Positions 46,476 through 57,624 of a DNA stretch of 64,000 bases are shown one piece after another. The stretch comes from Linum tenue (taxonomy: Eukaryota > Streptophyta > Magnoliopsida > Malpighiales > Linaceae), in the NCBI GenBank assembly GCA_946122785.1, contig CAMGYJ010000008.1:61114877-61178876 (forward strand), read 5' to 3'. The first letter of the stretch is position 1; each line of letters opens with the position of its first letter. Both the position numbers and the translations under genes were made by a program. The notes beneath the pieces are model-generated. The model was not told where the DNA came from, ran no database searches, and was given only the letters and a program-made list of their open reading frames with translations.

Positions 46476-47107
46476 AACTCCCCCACACTTAACCGTTTGC
46501 TTGTCCCCAAGCAAACCAAGTCAGACACCAGGTAAGCTTACAAATTTCAATCAACCAACATTGGGGACAGATCATAAAGGCACAGAACACGTGAATCGTA
46601 CTGGTTTTCAAACATCAATACATGAACAACCTCAATAGCAACCTGGACAACCACCACAAAGGACATTCGAGTGCAGCAAAATCGAGTAAAGGAAGAGTCT
46701 CCCTTCTGTTCACCAGCCAACCTAGACTTGACTCAACCACTTACCCAAAACAGTCAACTCATGCATCCAACTCACGACATCAGAATAGAGACCAAGCAAT
46801 CTAGATCCTCACCGGGGTACAAGAGTATATAGAATATGAAAATGAATCACTCACTCTCGACCAGTGGGGTCAGGACAATTTGATGCGAAAAATGCGCATG
46901 CTATTTCTCTCAATCCCTAACAACTCTTCAACATGATGGCAGCCTCTAAATGCTAGAGTTCACATATGGGGTGTCACCACTAACTAATCAGGAGGTCTTA
47001 GACACAGGTTCAAATGACTGGCTAGGGTCTTGGACATGGGGAAAAGGCCTTTTAAGTGGTGGAAGTATTCATAGCACAAGGTTCCACATTTCCAAACCCA
47101 CACAATC
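46476..47107 (-). other. 3' internal region of element 2 (left part)
   Basis: Non-coding. The second polypurine tract lies next to the LTR (plus: aactcccccacacttaac) and the GTTTGCTTG/CAAGCAAAC hairpin at 46495-46516. The remainder is nearly identical to 63614-64000, as expected for the same element family. Interrupted at 47112 by element 3. Confidence 0.75.
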
Positions 47108-47112
47108 ACAGT

Positions 47113-48611
47113 TGACTCGCTGTTACTGTCACTCTAGAAATTGGCCAAGTGTAACCACTTCCTAAAGCGTAGTATAGCGGGTTTGGGTTTTAATGTCAAC
47201 CCGGGTCCTAGATGTGATGACTACTCAGTGAATTCGTATTATCTAGCAATGCAACTTTAGTGAAGATCTAAACTAACAAGCAAGCAAAGTAACTAAACGG
47301 TTGTTTTCAGTTTAAGAGAGGTCACCCGGATATGGTTCCCCCTAGTCTGCAGTTAAGCCGGATTGTAATTACCAAGTTCGATTTCTATGAAAGTTATACT
47401 GCGGAAGGTTCTTAGTCAGTCTGAAGTCTCGACTAAAGGTCTTCAGACCCTCTCAATCTGAGTCTCTAGCTGGCGACTAACCTACACCGGAGTAAACAGA
47501 TTGAGGCCCTATGAACAAAACCTCCACTACCGAATGGAATTCGGTACAGAATAGTGAACTGGCTCCTCGACTAAAGTCACCAATTCACTACCTTCGATTA
47601 AGGATACTCTATCAACCTAGGCAGATATTATCATTCTAGGTTAAAGCAGAAACAACAGGAATTTGATCAGGATTCATGCCATTCAATCATTCAAACTTCA
47701 ATCGAATATAATCAATATCATAGAATCAATACTTGGGTTCATACAATCAAACCTAACATACAGAACTAGGGTTTCCCATACCCAGATGAATGGGAGAACT
47801 ACTCCATGGAGAAAGAAGCAAAAGCAGAATGAGACGCGGAAATCATACTGTGAAGATGGATTTCTGCTCCTGGACGTTGAATCGGCACTTCTCCAAGCTC
47901 AAGCCAAGCTCCAATGGTGTTGAAGATCAAGCTAGGGCACTTGGAGGCTCTTGTTCGTCGCTTTCTCTCTCTAGGAACCGCTCTATCTCTCAAAAACTCG
48001 AATCCCCCTCTGTTTGGCTCGGAATCCGCTTAAAAACCAGAATTTCCCGACTCGCACGGCCAGGGTGCATGACCGTGCATATCACCATTCTGGCCGTGCA
48101 CTCCAAAACGCGGTGTATCAATTAGTTCGACCTCAGCCATCTCGCACGGCCAGGATTGCACGTTGCACGGTCGTGCGGATGTCGCTTGTGCCCGTGCAAG
48201 CTCTCGCACCATCCCGCACGGCCAAACTGGTCACTTGCACGGCCGTGCGGATTTCTGCTTTGCCCGTGCGTGCTCGCATAATGTCGCACGGCCACAATTG
48301 TATGTTGCACGGCCGTGCGACTTCCATGGCTTGCCCGTGCGTGGCCTCGGCAAAAAGCGCACGGCCATCTTGCTCATGTGCACGGCCGTGCGTCGCCCTG
48401 GTCTGCTCGTGCGACTTCCTCAGAACCTCGCCATGCGTCCGATCCTAGTCCAATCGACCTCAAACTCGCTCCCAAGCCTCCCTTCACGTACTAGGACCTG
48501 AAATATCATAAACAAGCACAACCTAGCGTGAAATCGGCCTAAAACACGAGAATCAATACCTCAAACGGAGTAAGAGCAGGGGTAAAAACATGTGAAACTA
48601 ACGGTCTATCA
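47113..48611 (-). repeat. 3' LTR of element 3, 1499 bp
   Basis: Plus-strand left end tgactcgctgttactgtcac, right end ggtctatca. The palindrome cluster at 48054-48413 has three exact CACGGCCGTG copies and several decayed by C-to-T or G-to-A changes relative to the sister LTR. Long frames here (HGRA/ARPC) are repeat artefacts. Confidence 0.88.
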
Positions 48612-49830
48612 AACTCCCCCACACTTAACCGTTTGCTTGTCCCCAAGCAAACCTATCTCAAACCAATGCAACTCTCCAGACCTTTGTAGCAACAAACAAC
48701 CTCGATCGTAGGTAGAGGACTTCCTAGATCATTTAGCAACTTACGAGGTCAACCGACGCACAAGTCATCTCATAGCTTCTTCGGCGAGAACACTAGTCTC
48801 GAGTCAGCATCATGGCAAATAGTGAACAGAGGACAAATGAATCGTGGATGAAGAGACTCTCAAAAACAAAAGATCATGGACTCACATTTTTCAAGGTGCT
48901 CGATTTTCTTCTTGGAGATGGTTGGAACCCCTTTTCTTTCTTCTTTTTGCTTGTTTTTCTGTTTTTCTCTTTTTTTTTTCAAGGGTTCCAACCTGTTTTT
49001 GCAGAAAACGAGGGCTCCCACCTAGCAAAGGTTTTGCGGGAGCCTGGCTCTTACCGGCCATGCCAGGAGCAGTTGTCTCGAGCCTCGTGCGGGGGAAAGA
49101 CATGTAAGGGGGCTGGAGGTAGTAGGTGGAAATTGGGAACGGATTCCCGTCTCCCCTTACACACTTTCGCCCTATTCGCACGGGAGACGTCATTTTAAAG
49201 CACATTTTCGAGCACCTGTTATTTTCAAAACATGATACAAGAGTCCATGACAGGCAGAGAGTCCACAACACCACACAATTCAAGGGTCCTAAGATCACTA
49301 ATTCACTCAATCAACCAACACACTATGAAGAAGAAATGAGACGTCTTAAATGCATCAACATCCTCCATAGTGCTACACTACCTCCCTAGGTTGCAAATCA
49401 CTACAAAGACTGTCAATTCAAAGCATACTGAGCAGGCAATTGCAAGGAACACGCACTTGGAGCCCTCAAATTTAAAAATTTGGACAGTGGACTAGGCTCC
49501 AAGCACACAAACAGATCAAATGCAGTCAAAAGATAAACATCCCCCCCCCCACACTTAAGATCGACATTGCCCTCAATGGAGAAGAGGGAAGGAAAGGGGA
49601 ACGATGTTACCGGTATGCACGGACTGCAGGAGACTGGAAATGGACCAGTCAGGATGAAGCGGACTGGAGAGAGGACCAGTCGGGAACACAGGCACGGCTA
49701 AAGGAAACCAAAGAGCTCAAACACGATATATTAGGTCCAATGGTCAGCCCAATAGTACATCATCCAAAACAAAAGCAAACAAACCAAATTGCAATCCGAC
49801 TCGAAACAAAACAAATAAATAAAAACCGTG
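48612..49830 (-). other. 3' untranslated region of element 3 with stem-loops and two polypurine tracts
   Basis: From the LTR inward: second polypurine tract (plus aactcccccacacttaac), hairpin GTTTGCTTG/CAAGCAAAC (48631-48652), inverted repeat GGTTGGAACCC (48920-48930)/GGGTTCCAACC (48983-48993), then GGCTCCC/GGGAGCC (about 49012-49046), CTTGGAGCC (49456-49464)/GGCTCCAAG (49495-49503) with CAAATTT/AAATTTG inside, and the first polypurine tract (49541-49559). Beyond it are the conserved 'ccctcaatggag' and 'aacgatgttaccgg' blocks and paired 'actggtcc' phrases. No ORF. Confidence 0.7.
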
Positions 49831-49848
49831 GTGGGGTTGCCTCCCCAC
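49831..49848 (-). promoter_or_regulatory. Post-ORF hairpin, AGGCAA loop
   Basis: The minus strand is GTGGGGAGGCAACCCCAC, identical to 32181-32198, in the same position 3' of the gag-protease ORF. Confidence 0.8.
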
Positions 49849-49893
49849 AAGCGCTTCTTTACCGTCTGTTAGCTGGACGCCCATGGTGGATAC

Positions 49894-52583
49894 TCAGGGA
49901 GGTGCAGGAACAGGTGCCTCCAAGAGCGGATCCACATCGCTCTTGAGGTACAACTTCAGGTGGTGACCGTGCACCCGACGATTGCAACCACCAGCATCGG
50001 TCAGCTCGACCTGGCCATCCGGCAAGATGCAGGCGAGTGAGTACTCGGATGGCCAGGGTGGTCGTGGTGCAGGGGGTGGGACCAGCTCATAGTGGTCTCC
50101 ACTCTTCTTCCGTGCCGGCTTAGCCACCTGCGGCTTCGGTCGCCACTCCTCCTTGAGCTTTTTGTTCGGAGGCGAGACTGGATGGAGTGGCGGCGAAGGA
50201 ATGATAGGCGGGTCCTGCAAAATGAGAGGTGCAGAAGGGTACACGACAGGCTCGTGTACCTGATCAGAAATAGCATGCACAGGCGATACAGAAATCATAG
50301 CACAATGATCAAACTCAGTCACAGGAAAAATAGCCTGTTCATTTCCAGCACGCAGGATCAGTTTACCATCATGCACATCAATCAGTGCCTTGGCGGTGGC
50401 AAGAAATGGCCTACCTAGAATCAAAGGCACATCCACATCATCATTTATATCCAGAATAACAAAATCAACAGGATATGTGAATGCACCCACATTAACAAGC
50501 AAATCTTCTATGATACCCCTAGGATGCACCAGGGAACGATCAGCTAGCTGAATGCTCATCCTAGTAGGGCTAAGTTCACCTAGGTCTAGCTTTTTGAACA
50601 ATTTATATGGCATAACATTGATGCTAGGTCCGCCAAGGACTTTCCTACATGCATGCTGCCAATAGTAAGAGGGATAGTAAAACTCCCTGGATCCTTGCGT
50701 TTTTCGGGCAGCTTGTTCTGCAGGATGGCAGAACATTCCTCGCTCAGCAGCACTGTCGAGAGATCCCCAAGTTTCTTCTTGTTGGTGCAGAGAACTTTCA
50801 TGAACTTAGCGTACTTGGGCATCTTCGACAGTGCCTCCACAAATGGTATGCTGATGTTGAGCTGCTTCAACATTGCCATAAAATTGGCAAACTCAGTCTC
50901 CAGCTTGTCTTTGTGAAGGCGAGTGGGGAAGGGAAGCTGGGGTACGTGCTCCTTCACCACTGGTTGTGGCTTGGGAGCAGGAGCTTCCTTCTCCACCCGC
51001 ACTTCTGCATCACCGGCTGGAAGTGCTGAAGCAGGTAATGGTTCCTCCTGCCTGGTCGGGGCAGGATCAGCTGATGTAGGCCTGCCGCTCAGGGTGAAAA
51101 TGGCATGTGCTGTCTCATGCGGGTCCCGTGGATTGGGGATGGTGGTGGCAGGTAGAGTCCCCGGGGCCCGAGTAGTAATCTGGCGAGCTATGGCGCCAAC
51201 CTGGTTCTGTAAATCTTGCAGAATGGCACCCTAGTTCCTCTGTCCTGCCTCCAGGGTTCTCTGGCCTGCCTCCAGTGAAGCTATGGTCTGATCCATCCTC
51301 GTGATACTTGCCTGGCTGGTGGTCATGAATGCTGCCAAAATGTTCTTCAGCTCGGTCATCTGATTATCGGGAGCTGGCGCTGCTGCTGGCTCGGCATACT
51401 GACGCTGAGGCTGCTGGAATGGCTGCCCTTGCCTAGGCTGGTAAGGCTGCTGCTGTGGTGGTGGCCCTTGCCTATCCTGGAAGGGCTGCCTCTGCTGAAA
51501 ACCACCTGCTGGTGCTGGGAAACCAGGTGGTTTGTTGGTGTTGCTGCTCCAGGCGAAGTTGGGATGCTGGCGCCATCCTTCATTGTAGGTGTTGCTGTAT
51601 GGGTCGAGGCGCCGAGCATTGGCGATGAAGGCCACCTGCTCTTGGGGAGTGGAGGACTCCCTCATAGATTGACAATCCTCCACCAGGTGATTTGGGCTCT
51701 CACACCACTGACACTGAGCTACTGTAGGCGTAGCTACACCTCGGCCCGGAAGGAGACTGTTAGGCTGCTTCAATGTCTGCACCAACTCAGCCACCTGCTG
51801 CTCTAACCCGGATCTGGCCTCCATAGCATGCACACCTCGGTCTCGGGAATTCCTACCTCTGTTGTTCTGCCCCCAGGAATGATCGCGGGCAGCCAAAGTA
51901 CTGATCATCTGGTTCAGCTCGGGTGGAGTCTTAGTAAGGATATCCCCTCCTGGGCATAGAGACTCGATCACCCTCTGGCTGTCTGGGGTGAGGACACTGT
52001 AGAAGTTCCCTACTGTGAAAGCATCGCTGAAGCCATGATGGGGACACTGCCAGAAGTATCCCATGTACCGCTCCCATGCATCACGAAGGGACTCATCTAG
52101 CTCTTGGCGGAAGTGAGTGATCTCCCGCTGAATCTCAGTAGTCTTCGACGCCGGATAATACCTGTGCACGAACTTGTCTGCCAGATCGTCCCAAGAAGTG
52201 ATGGACAATGGGGGCTGGGTCTCCAACCACCTCTTAGCATTCCCCGCCAGAGAATGGGGGAAGAGGTGAAGGCGGATTGCGTCATCCGGGACACCGTTCA
52301 GCTTGAACCCGTTCGTCAGCTGTAGAAAACGGGACAGATGTACCCGGGCTTCCTCATCCTTCAAGCCATGGAACTGGATAGAAGATGTAATGAGTTGAAT
52401 CCAGCATGGCTTGATCTCGAAGTTGTTTGCAGGAATGGGCGGATAGAGGATGACCGGGCGGATGTCAGCAATCCGTGGAGTATAGTAGTACTCCAAGGTG
52501 GGACCCGGTGGTGGTGGATGATGATGGTGCCCAGCTCCCTGGGGGTGTTGGTCGTTCCCCAGGATCTGGTTCTGAGGAGGTGG
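49894..52583 (-). pseudogene. Gag-protease ORF of element 3, gag start missing
   Basis: Same architecture as 32243-35014: capsid region (PANNFEIKP, then LAGNAKRWLETQPPLSITSW and DAWERYMGYFWQCPHHGF), knuckle remnant (CQWCESPNHLVEDC), Gln/Pro-rich linker, protease, then LACILPDGQVELTDAGG with HGHHLKLYLKSDVDPLL and the stop. The gag N-terminus is replaced by LTR read-through, so the apparent start at 52634 is not native. Breaks: a stop at 51231-51233 and a 7-nt loss near 50625, between short CTAG repeats, that removes the protease active-site loop and shifts frame. RT, RNase H and integrase core are absent. Confidence 0.85.
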
Positions 52584-54045
52584 GTGTAACCACTTCCTAA
52601 AGCGTAGTATAGCGGGTTTGGGTTTTAATGTCAACCCGGGTCCTAGATGTGATGACTACTCAGTGAATTCGTATTATCTAGCAATGCAACTTTAGTGAAG
52701 ATCTAAACTAACAAGCAAGCAAAGTAACTAAACGGTTGTTTTCAGGTTAAGAGAGATCACCCGGATATGGTTCCCCCTAGTCTGCAGTTAAGCCGGATTG
52801 TAATTACCAAGTTCGATTTCTATGAAAGTTATACTGCGGAAGGTTCTTAGTCAGTCTGAAGTCTCGACTAAAGGTCTTCAGACCCTCTCAATCTGAGTCT
52901 CTAGCTGGCGACTAACCTACACCGGAGTAAACAGATTGAGGCCCTATGAACAAAACCTCCACTACCGAATGGAATTCGGTACAAAATAGTGAACTGGCTC
53001 CTCGACTAAAGTCACCAATTCACTACCTTCGATTAAGGATACTCTATCAACCTAGGCAGATATTATCATTCTAGGTTAAAGCAGAAACAACAGGAATTTG
53101 ATCAGGATTCATGCCATTCAATCATTCAAACCTCAATCGAATATAATCAATATCATAGAATCAATACTTGGGTTCATACAATCAAACCTAACATACAGAA
53201 CTAGGGTTTCCCATACCCAGATGAATGGGAGAACTACTCCATGGAGAAAGAAGCAAAAGCAGAATCAGACGCGGAAATCATACCGTGAAGATGGATTTCT
53301 GCTCCTGGACGTTGAATCGGCACTTCTCCAAGCTCAAGCCAAGCTCCAATGGTGTTGAAGATCAAGCTAGGGCACTTGGAGGCTCTTGTTCGTCGCTTTC
53401 TCTCTCTAGGAACCACTCTATCTCTCAAAAACTCGAATCCCCCTCTGTTTGGCTCGGAATCCGCTTAAAAACCAGAATTTCCCGACTCGCACGGCCAGGG
53501 TGCACGGCCGTGCATATCACCATTCTGGCCGTGCACTCCAAAACGCGGCGTATCAATTAGTTCGACTCAGCCATCTCGCACGGCCAGGATTGCACGTTGC
53601 ACGGCCGTGCGGATGTCGCTTGTGCCCGTGCAAGCTCTCGCACCATCCCGCACGGCCAAACTGGTCACTTGCACGGCCGTGCGGATTTCTGCTCTGCCCG
53701 TGCGTGCTCGCATAATGTCGCACGGCCACAATTGTATGTTGCACGGCCATGCGACTTCCATGGCTTGCCCGTGCGTGGCCTCGGCAAAAAGCGCACGGCC
53801 ATCTTGCTCATGTGCACGGCCGTGCGTCGCCCTGGTCTGCCCGTGCGACTTCCTCAGAACCTCGCCATGCGTCCGATCCTCGTCCAATCGACCTCAAACT
53901 CGCTCCCAAGCCTCCCTTCACGTACTAGGACCTGAAATATCATAAACAAGCACAACCTAGCGTGAAATCGGCCTAAAACACGAGAATTAATACCTCAAAC
54001 GGAGTAAGAGCAGGGGTAAAAACATGTGAAACTAACGGTCTATCA
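52584..54045 (-). repeat. 5' LTR of element 3, inner end truncated
   Basis: 1462 bp matching 47149-48611. The join at 52583/52584 runs straight into gag codons, with no primer site between. The palindrome cluster at 53488-53850 has four exact copies and is better preserved than in the sister LTR. Confidence 0.88.
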
Positions 54046-54050
54046 ACAGT

Positions 54051-54552
54051 CAAACAAACCGGTATTTTCTTTATGCTATTCTGCAGTACTCAATATCTCA
54101 AGATCACAAAAGCGAAGGAGGTACAAACATCAGCACTTCCAAGCCAGACTGCTCAGAAACACTACTTACTGGGCATTATTCAGATTTTTGGTAGTGGCTC
54201 TCTTTTGCTTTCAATTTTTTTTCTTTCATTTTCTTTTCATTTCTTAAGAGAGCCACCACTTCTGCACATATTTCACACACCTGCCCAACTTTTAAGCACT
54301 ACCTCCAACACTCACATAACTTTAGCAGAAACAGCAGAGATTATGTAAAAACCACTCTGTGGAACCTTCTAAAAGATGCAAAAGGGTGATTTTTTTCATT
54401 ATAGACCAAAAAGAAAGGATAACACACGGCTCAAAGAGGCTGACTAGAGGATATGACACATCAGAACAGTCAGTTTGGGCGTGGGCTAATCCTATGCCCC
54501 ATCATCTTAGCTAGTGACAACGTGAATGCTACACATCATGGAAGAGGGATCT
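54051..54552 (-). other. 3' internal region of element 2 (middle part)
   Basis: Non-coding sequence between element 3 and the young element. It holds an 11-bp inverted repeat GTGGCTCTCTT (54194-54204)/AAGAGAGCCAC (54246-54256) around a T-rich loop, in the region where related elements have GGAGCC-type hairpins. Confidence 0.65.
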
Positions 54553-55995
54553 TGATGACTCGATATTTGCACATATTTTCCCCTTTGTTTCTTGATTGTT
54601 TGAGCTTGAATTACCGTGTCTTTGGCCTATTTTACGCTAGGTTGTGTTCCTTTGTCACATTTCAGGTCCTAGCACATAAAGTGAAGCATAGGCGCAAGTT
54701 TCAAGTCAATCAGAGATCAATTGGCGATTCGGGAGAAGAAACTCGGGCATGACCTGAAGAAGAATGGATTTCTACCTCACTTTATGGACAAAGAATCATG
54801 CAAGCTTGTCATGAAAAGAAAGAGGACGAGACTACGAGCGTCTGGGATCAAACGGCGACTGATTCTGAGTCCGGACGAGGGAGAAACGAAGCATTGAATA
54901 TAGGGGAACAGGTTCGGCAGTAAAAACACGGGCGCGCCTAAATCAAAACACGGCCGTGCCCATATTTAGGCATGACCGTGTTTTGACCGACGCGACCGAG
55001 CGTGTTTTTAACACGGGGAAAAACACGGGCGGTCAAAAGCAAAGCACGGCCGTGCCCGCGACCGTGTTTTGCCCAGAATCGGGTTTTTTAACCCAAATTC
55101 GAGCCAAAGGAGAGGGGGAGCTGGGTTTTGGATCCCAAACACCCAAGGGACGAACCCTAGAGAGAGAGAGCGACTTGGGAACATTCTTGGAGCTATTTTG
55201 GAGGATTTCTTCGCCATTGGAGCTCGGGAATCAAGCTTGGAGATGGAGATTGAAGATCTAGATCAGATTTCTGCAGTCTCTCTCTTCTCTATGGAGTAAC
55301 TTCCCTTCACTTAGGTTTTGAGGAACCCTAGCTATGTTTGTTTGATTGGATGATTGTATGAGTACTCTGACTTGATAATCTTGAGTTCATATTCAATCTA
55401 TGCATGTTTTCACGATTCAATTCTGCTTTAGTCGAGATTATTGATTCTGCTTTGATCCTATGAGAGCGAATACCTGATTAGGTCAATAGAGCACCATAGA
55501 TTGATAGTATTGGATCGATTGCTTTAGTCGAGGGTTGATTCAATGCTTTGTATCGATTGAGAACCTCATTCGATAGAGGGAATCTAGTTCAGAATGCCTT
55601 GATCGATTGTTCTAGAGAAGGATACGTCCCTCTAGGCAATTGACTCAAGATGGCCTTGTTCCTTTAGTCGAGACTCAAGGTCTAGTCAAGGATTCTCCGC
55701 ATTGTGAATGAAAGTGAAACAAGTTAGAGATCATCAATCGTTAATCTGGCTAGTGGCTAGGGGGAATCATACCTAAGTGAGTTCCCAACCTGTAATTAGA
55801 TTAACTTTAACTGTAGTTTGTTAGAGTAGTTTTAGTTCTTTCATCTTAATCTGGTTTGCTAGATAATGAACTGAAGCTGAGTAATAGTAACTCTAGAGAC
55901 CTGTGGATTCGATATTTATTACTTGAGCCACTATACTGCAGTCCCTTTCATTGGTTACACTTGGCCTTTGTTAGGAGTTGTGTTTTAGCGAGTTA
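54553..55995 (+). repeat. 5' LTR of the young element
   Basis: TGATGACTCG to GCGAGTTA. U3 has a weaker palindrome block (54926-55075): two exact CACGGCCGTG copies with cacgggcg, catgaccgtg and cgcgaccg variants. R-U5 is shared with the LTR at 43600-45246. Frames reading through the leader (for example 54956-55299) are chance. Confidence 0.93.
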
Positions 55996-56001
55996 AGTTT
56001 T

Positions 56002-56019
56002 TGGCGCCGTTGCCGGGGA
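56002..56019 (+). other. Intact primer-binding site (tRNA-Asp)
   Basis: TGGCGCCGTTGCCGGGGA is the complement of the last 18 bases of plant tRNA-Asp including CCA. It lies six bases after the LTR end, as usual for Athila/Tat-lineage elements. Confidence 0.9.
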
Positions 56020-56132
56020 CTTTCTAGATTATTAGGAAAGGCAGAAGTTTGTTACTTTAGCATTTTTCTTTTCTTTTCCACCCTTGCTTTTCACTTGGGT
56101 GTTTTTTGTTTTTGTTGGTGCAGATCTGAATC

Positions 56133-57344
56133 ATGGATCCTCATGGCTTCTCCAATCATTGGGGGTATCCACCACCATCCGAGTGGTATTACCCCGAGAC
56201 CCCCTGGAGCAATCAAGGAGGAGAAGACTATGGATTCGGGTTCCAGTACCAACCCCCTTACTACGGAGAACAATCTGACCCCTGGGCATATCAAGAACAA
56301 TCTCATTACCAAGAAGACTTTCTCCCACAACCAGAAGGGCCATCAGCGCTGGAGTTACCCATGGCGGCCTTCACGGGCCATTCTGCAGAGCCATGCTACA
56401 CTCCACAGCCAGATCCAAACTATGAACTGAGGCTTCTCTTGGAGCAGTTCGTTCGGGACTCCGAGAGACGCAATCGCAAGATGGATCTTCAAATCCAAGC
56501 CCTTTCCTCTTCCGATCCCTCATTTCTCCATGATATGGAGGAGGCTGTTCAACGCTCAGCGAAGCAAACAGAGTGGGTGGAGCAAGTTTGCTCATAACTT
56601 GCTCAAGATCACCCGTCTGCTACCATACTAGAAGAGGACGAGGAAGAAGAAGGCTACAAGGACATTGTGGAGCACACAGAAGTTGTCACGGAGAGCTCCC
56701 GTGATGATCATGATCAGGAATGTCCTGTCGTAGCCGACCACCCTTTCCCACATCCCACACTGAGCTTTGAAGAGGTGGGCATGAGTGAGGAGATGCAAGA
56801 AGATCTCATGAAAGAAATTGCTTGGCAACTTGCTCTCCAATCCGTGCTAGAAGAAGAAGAGAGAGAAAGGGTGCAGAAAGAAGTTGTGGAGGATGACAAA
56901 AGTGAAGCAGAAGGAGTTCTTGATCATTTCCCAGGGGTGATACCACGTGAAGAAAGGGAGGTTGAAGAAGCAATTGGCGTCCAGGCTGAGGACGGAGTTA
57001 AGGTGGAAGAGGCTTGCACCGGCCATGAGTTGCAGGTAATATCCCCACCAAACTTCGAGGAACTGCTTAGCAAGGACCCATTTGCAGTGTCTCTTTGCCA
57101 GACCAAGGCCACATCGACATCGGTTCCCCTTGGTGGATGCGATGGTGGCCAATCGATGCTGTCATATCTGGTTTGGGGCAATGAGACGAGAGAAGAGAAG
57201 AAGAGGTCTCGAGGGTGGAGACTTCATCTGCATCAAGTGCACGAGCTTCCATCACCTGTCATACCACATGCTCGTGACTTGAGACTCCACCTCATTGACG
57301 AGAACCTCAACTTTAAGAAGGTTTTGGGGTGGACCGAAACTTAG
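56133..57344 (+). CDS. Aromatic-rich retroelement ORF of unknown function (best copy)
   Basis: A 403-codon frame from ATG 56133 to TAG 57342-57344, broken only by a TAA at 56595-56597. The N-terminal third is rich in Trp, Tyr, Pro, Gly and Gln (MDPHGFSNHWGYPPPSEWYY, then GFGFQYQPPYYG and DPWAYQEQSHYQEDF), a low-complexity, prion-like composition. A helical, likely coiled-coil stretch follows (LRLLLEQFVRDSERRNRKMD). The middle is strongly acidic (EEDEEEEGY, EEEERERVQKEVVEDDKSEA). The C-terminus holds the conserved SVPLGGCDGGQS and VWGNETREEKK motifs, then RGWRLHLHQVHELPS and DLRLHLIDENLNFKKVLGWT. Diverged copies at 18395 and 41864 keep the same two ends. No capsid, protease or RT motif. It could derive from the tail of an Athila-type gag or be a distinct accessory protein. 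No function is claimed. Confidence 0.75.
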
Positions 57345-57381
57345 GAGCCATCGTCCGGCTCACGACATGAAAGAAGCGCTT

Positions 57382-57399
57382 GTTGGGAGGCAACCCAAC
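57382..57399 (+). promoter_or_regulatory. Post-ORF hairpin, AGGCAA loop (reference copy)
   Basis: GTTGGGAGGCAACCCAAC: stem GTTGGG/CCCAAC, loop AGGCAA. It begins 38 nt after the ORF stop. Flanking conserved blocks are cgtccggctcacgac and aaagaagcgctt upstream and cggtttgcatttc downstream. Confidence 0.82.
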
Positions 57400-57624
57400 T
57401 ATTCGGTTTGCATTTCTTTCCCTATTACTCTTCGATTGAGTCAGTTTTGTTCTTTAATTTTAGAGTCAATAACTCAACCTTTGTGAGATTTTGTGTGGTG
57501 TTTGTGTTCTGATTACTCTCTCCTCCTGGAATACATCGCCTGCCCCGTCCACCATCATTCACCCTTGATCTGGTAACTTCGTTCTACCCTCCTTATCTTT
57601 CCTCCATTGAAGACAATGTCGTGC

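Larger units (their letters stand above)
47113..54045 (-). mobile_element. Element 3: gag-protease LTR element with ACAGT duplication
   Basis: Minus-strand element flanked by ACAGT (47108-47112 and 54046-54050), inserted in the 3' region of element 2. The left LTR is complete (47113-48611). The right LTR (52584-54045) lacks the 36 bp next to the interior, and the primer site, leader and gag start are missing too. It carries the same gag-protease cargo type as 30616-36510. The LTRs differ at roughly 15-20 sites (about 1.2%), older than the 54553-60166 element. Confidence 0.88.

Noticed and set aside
54956..55299. Open frames in the young element's LTR (repeated at 59127-59470)
   Set aside because: The similarity between copies is due to LTR identity. 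They cross U3/R leader sequence and match no domain.
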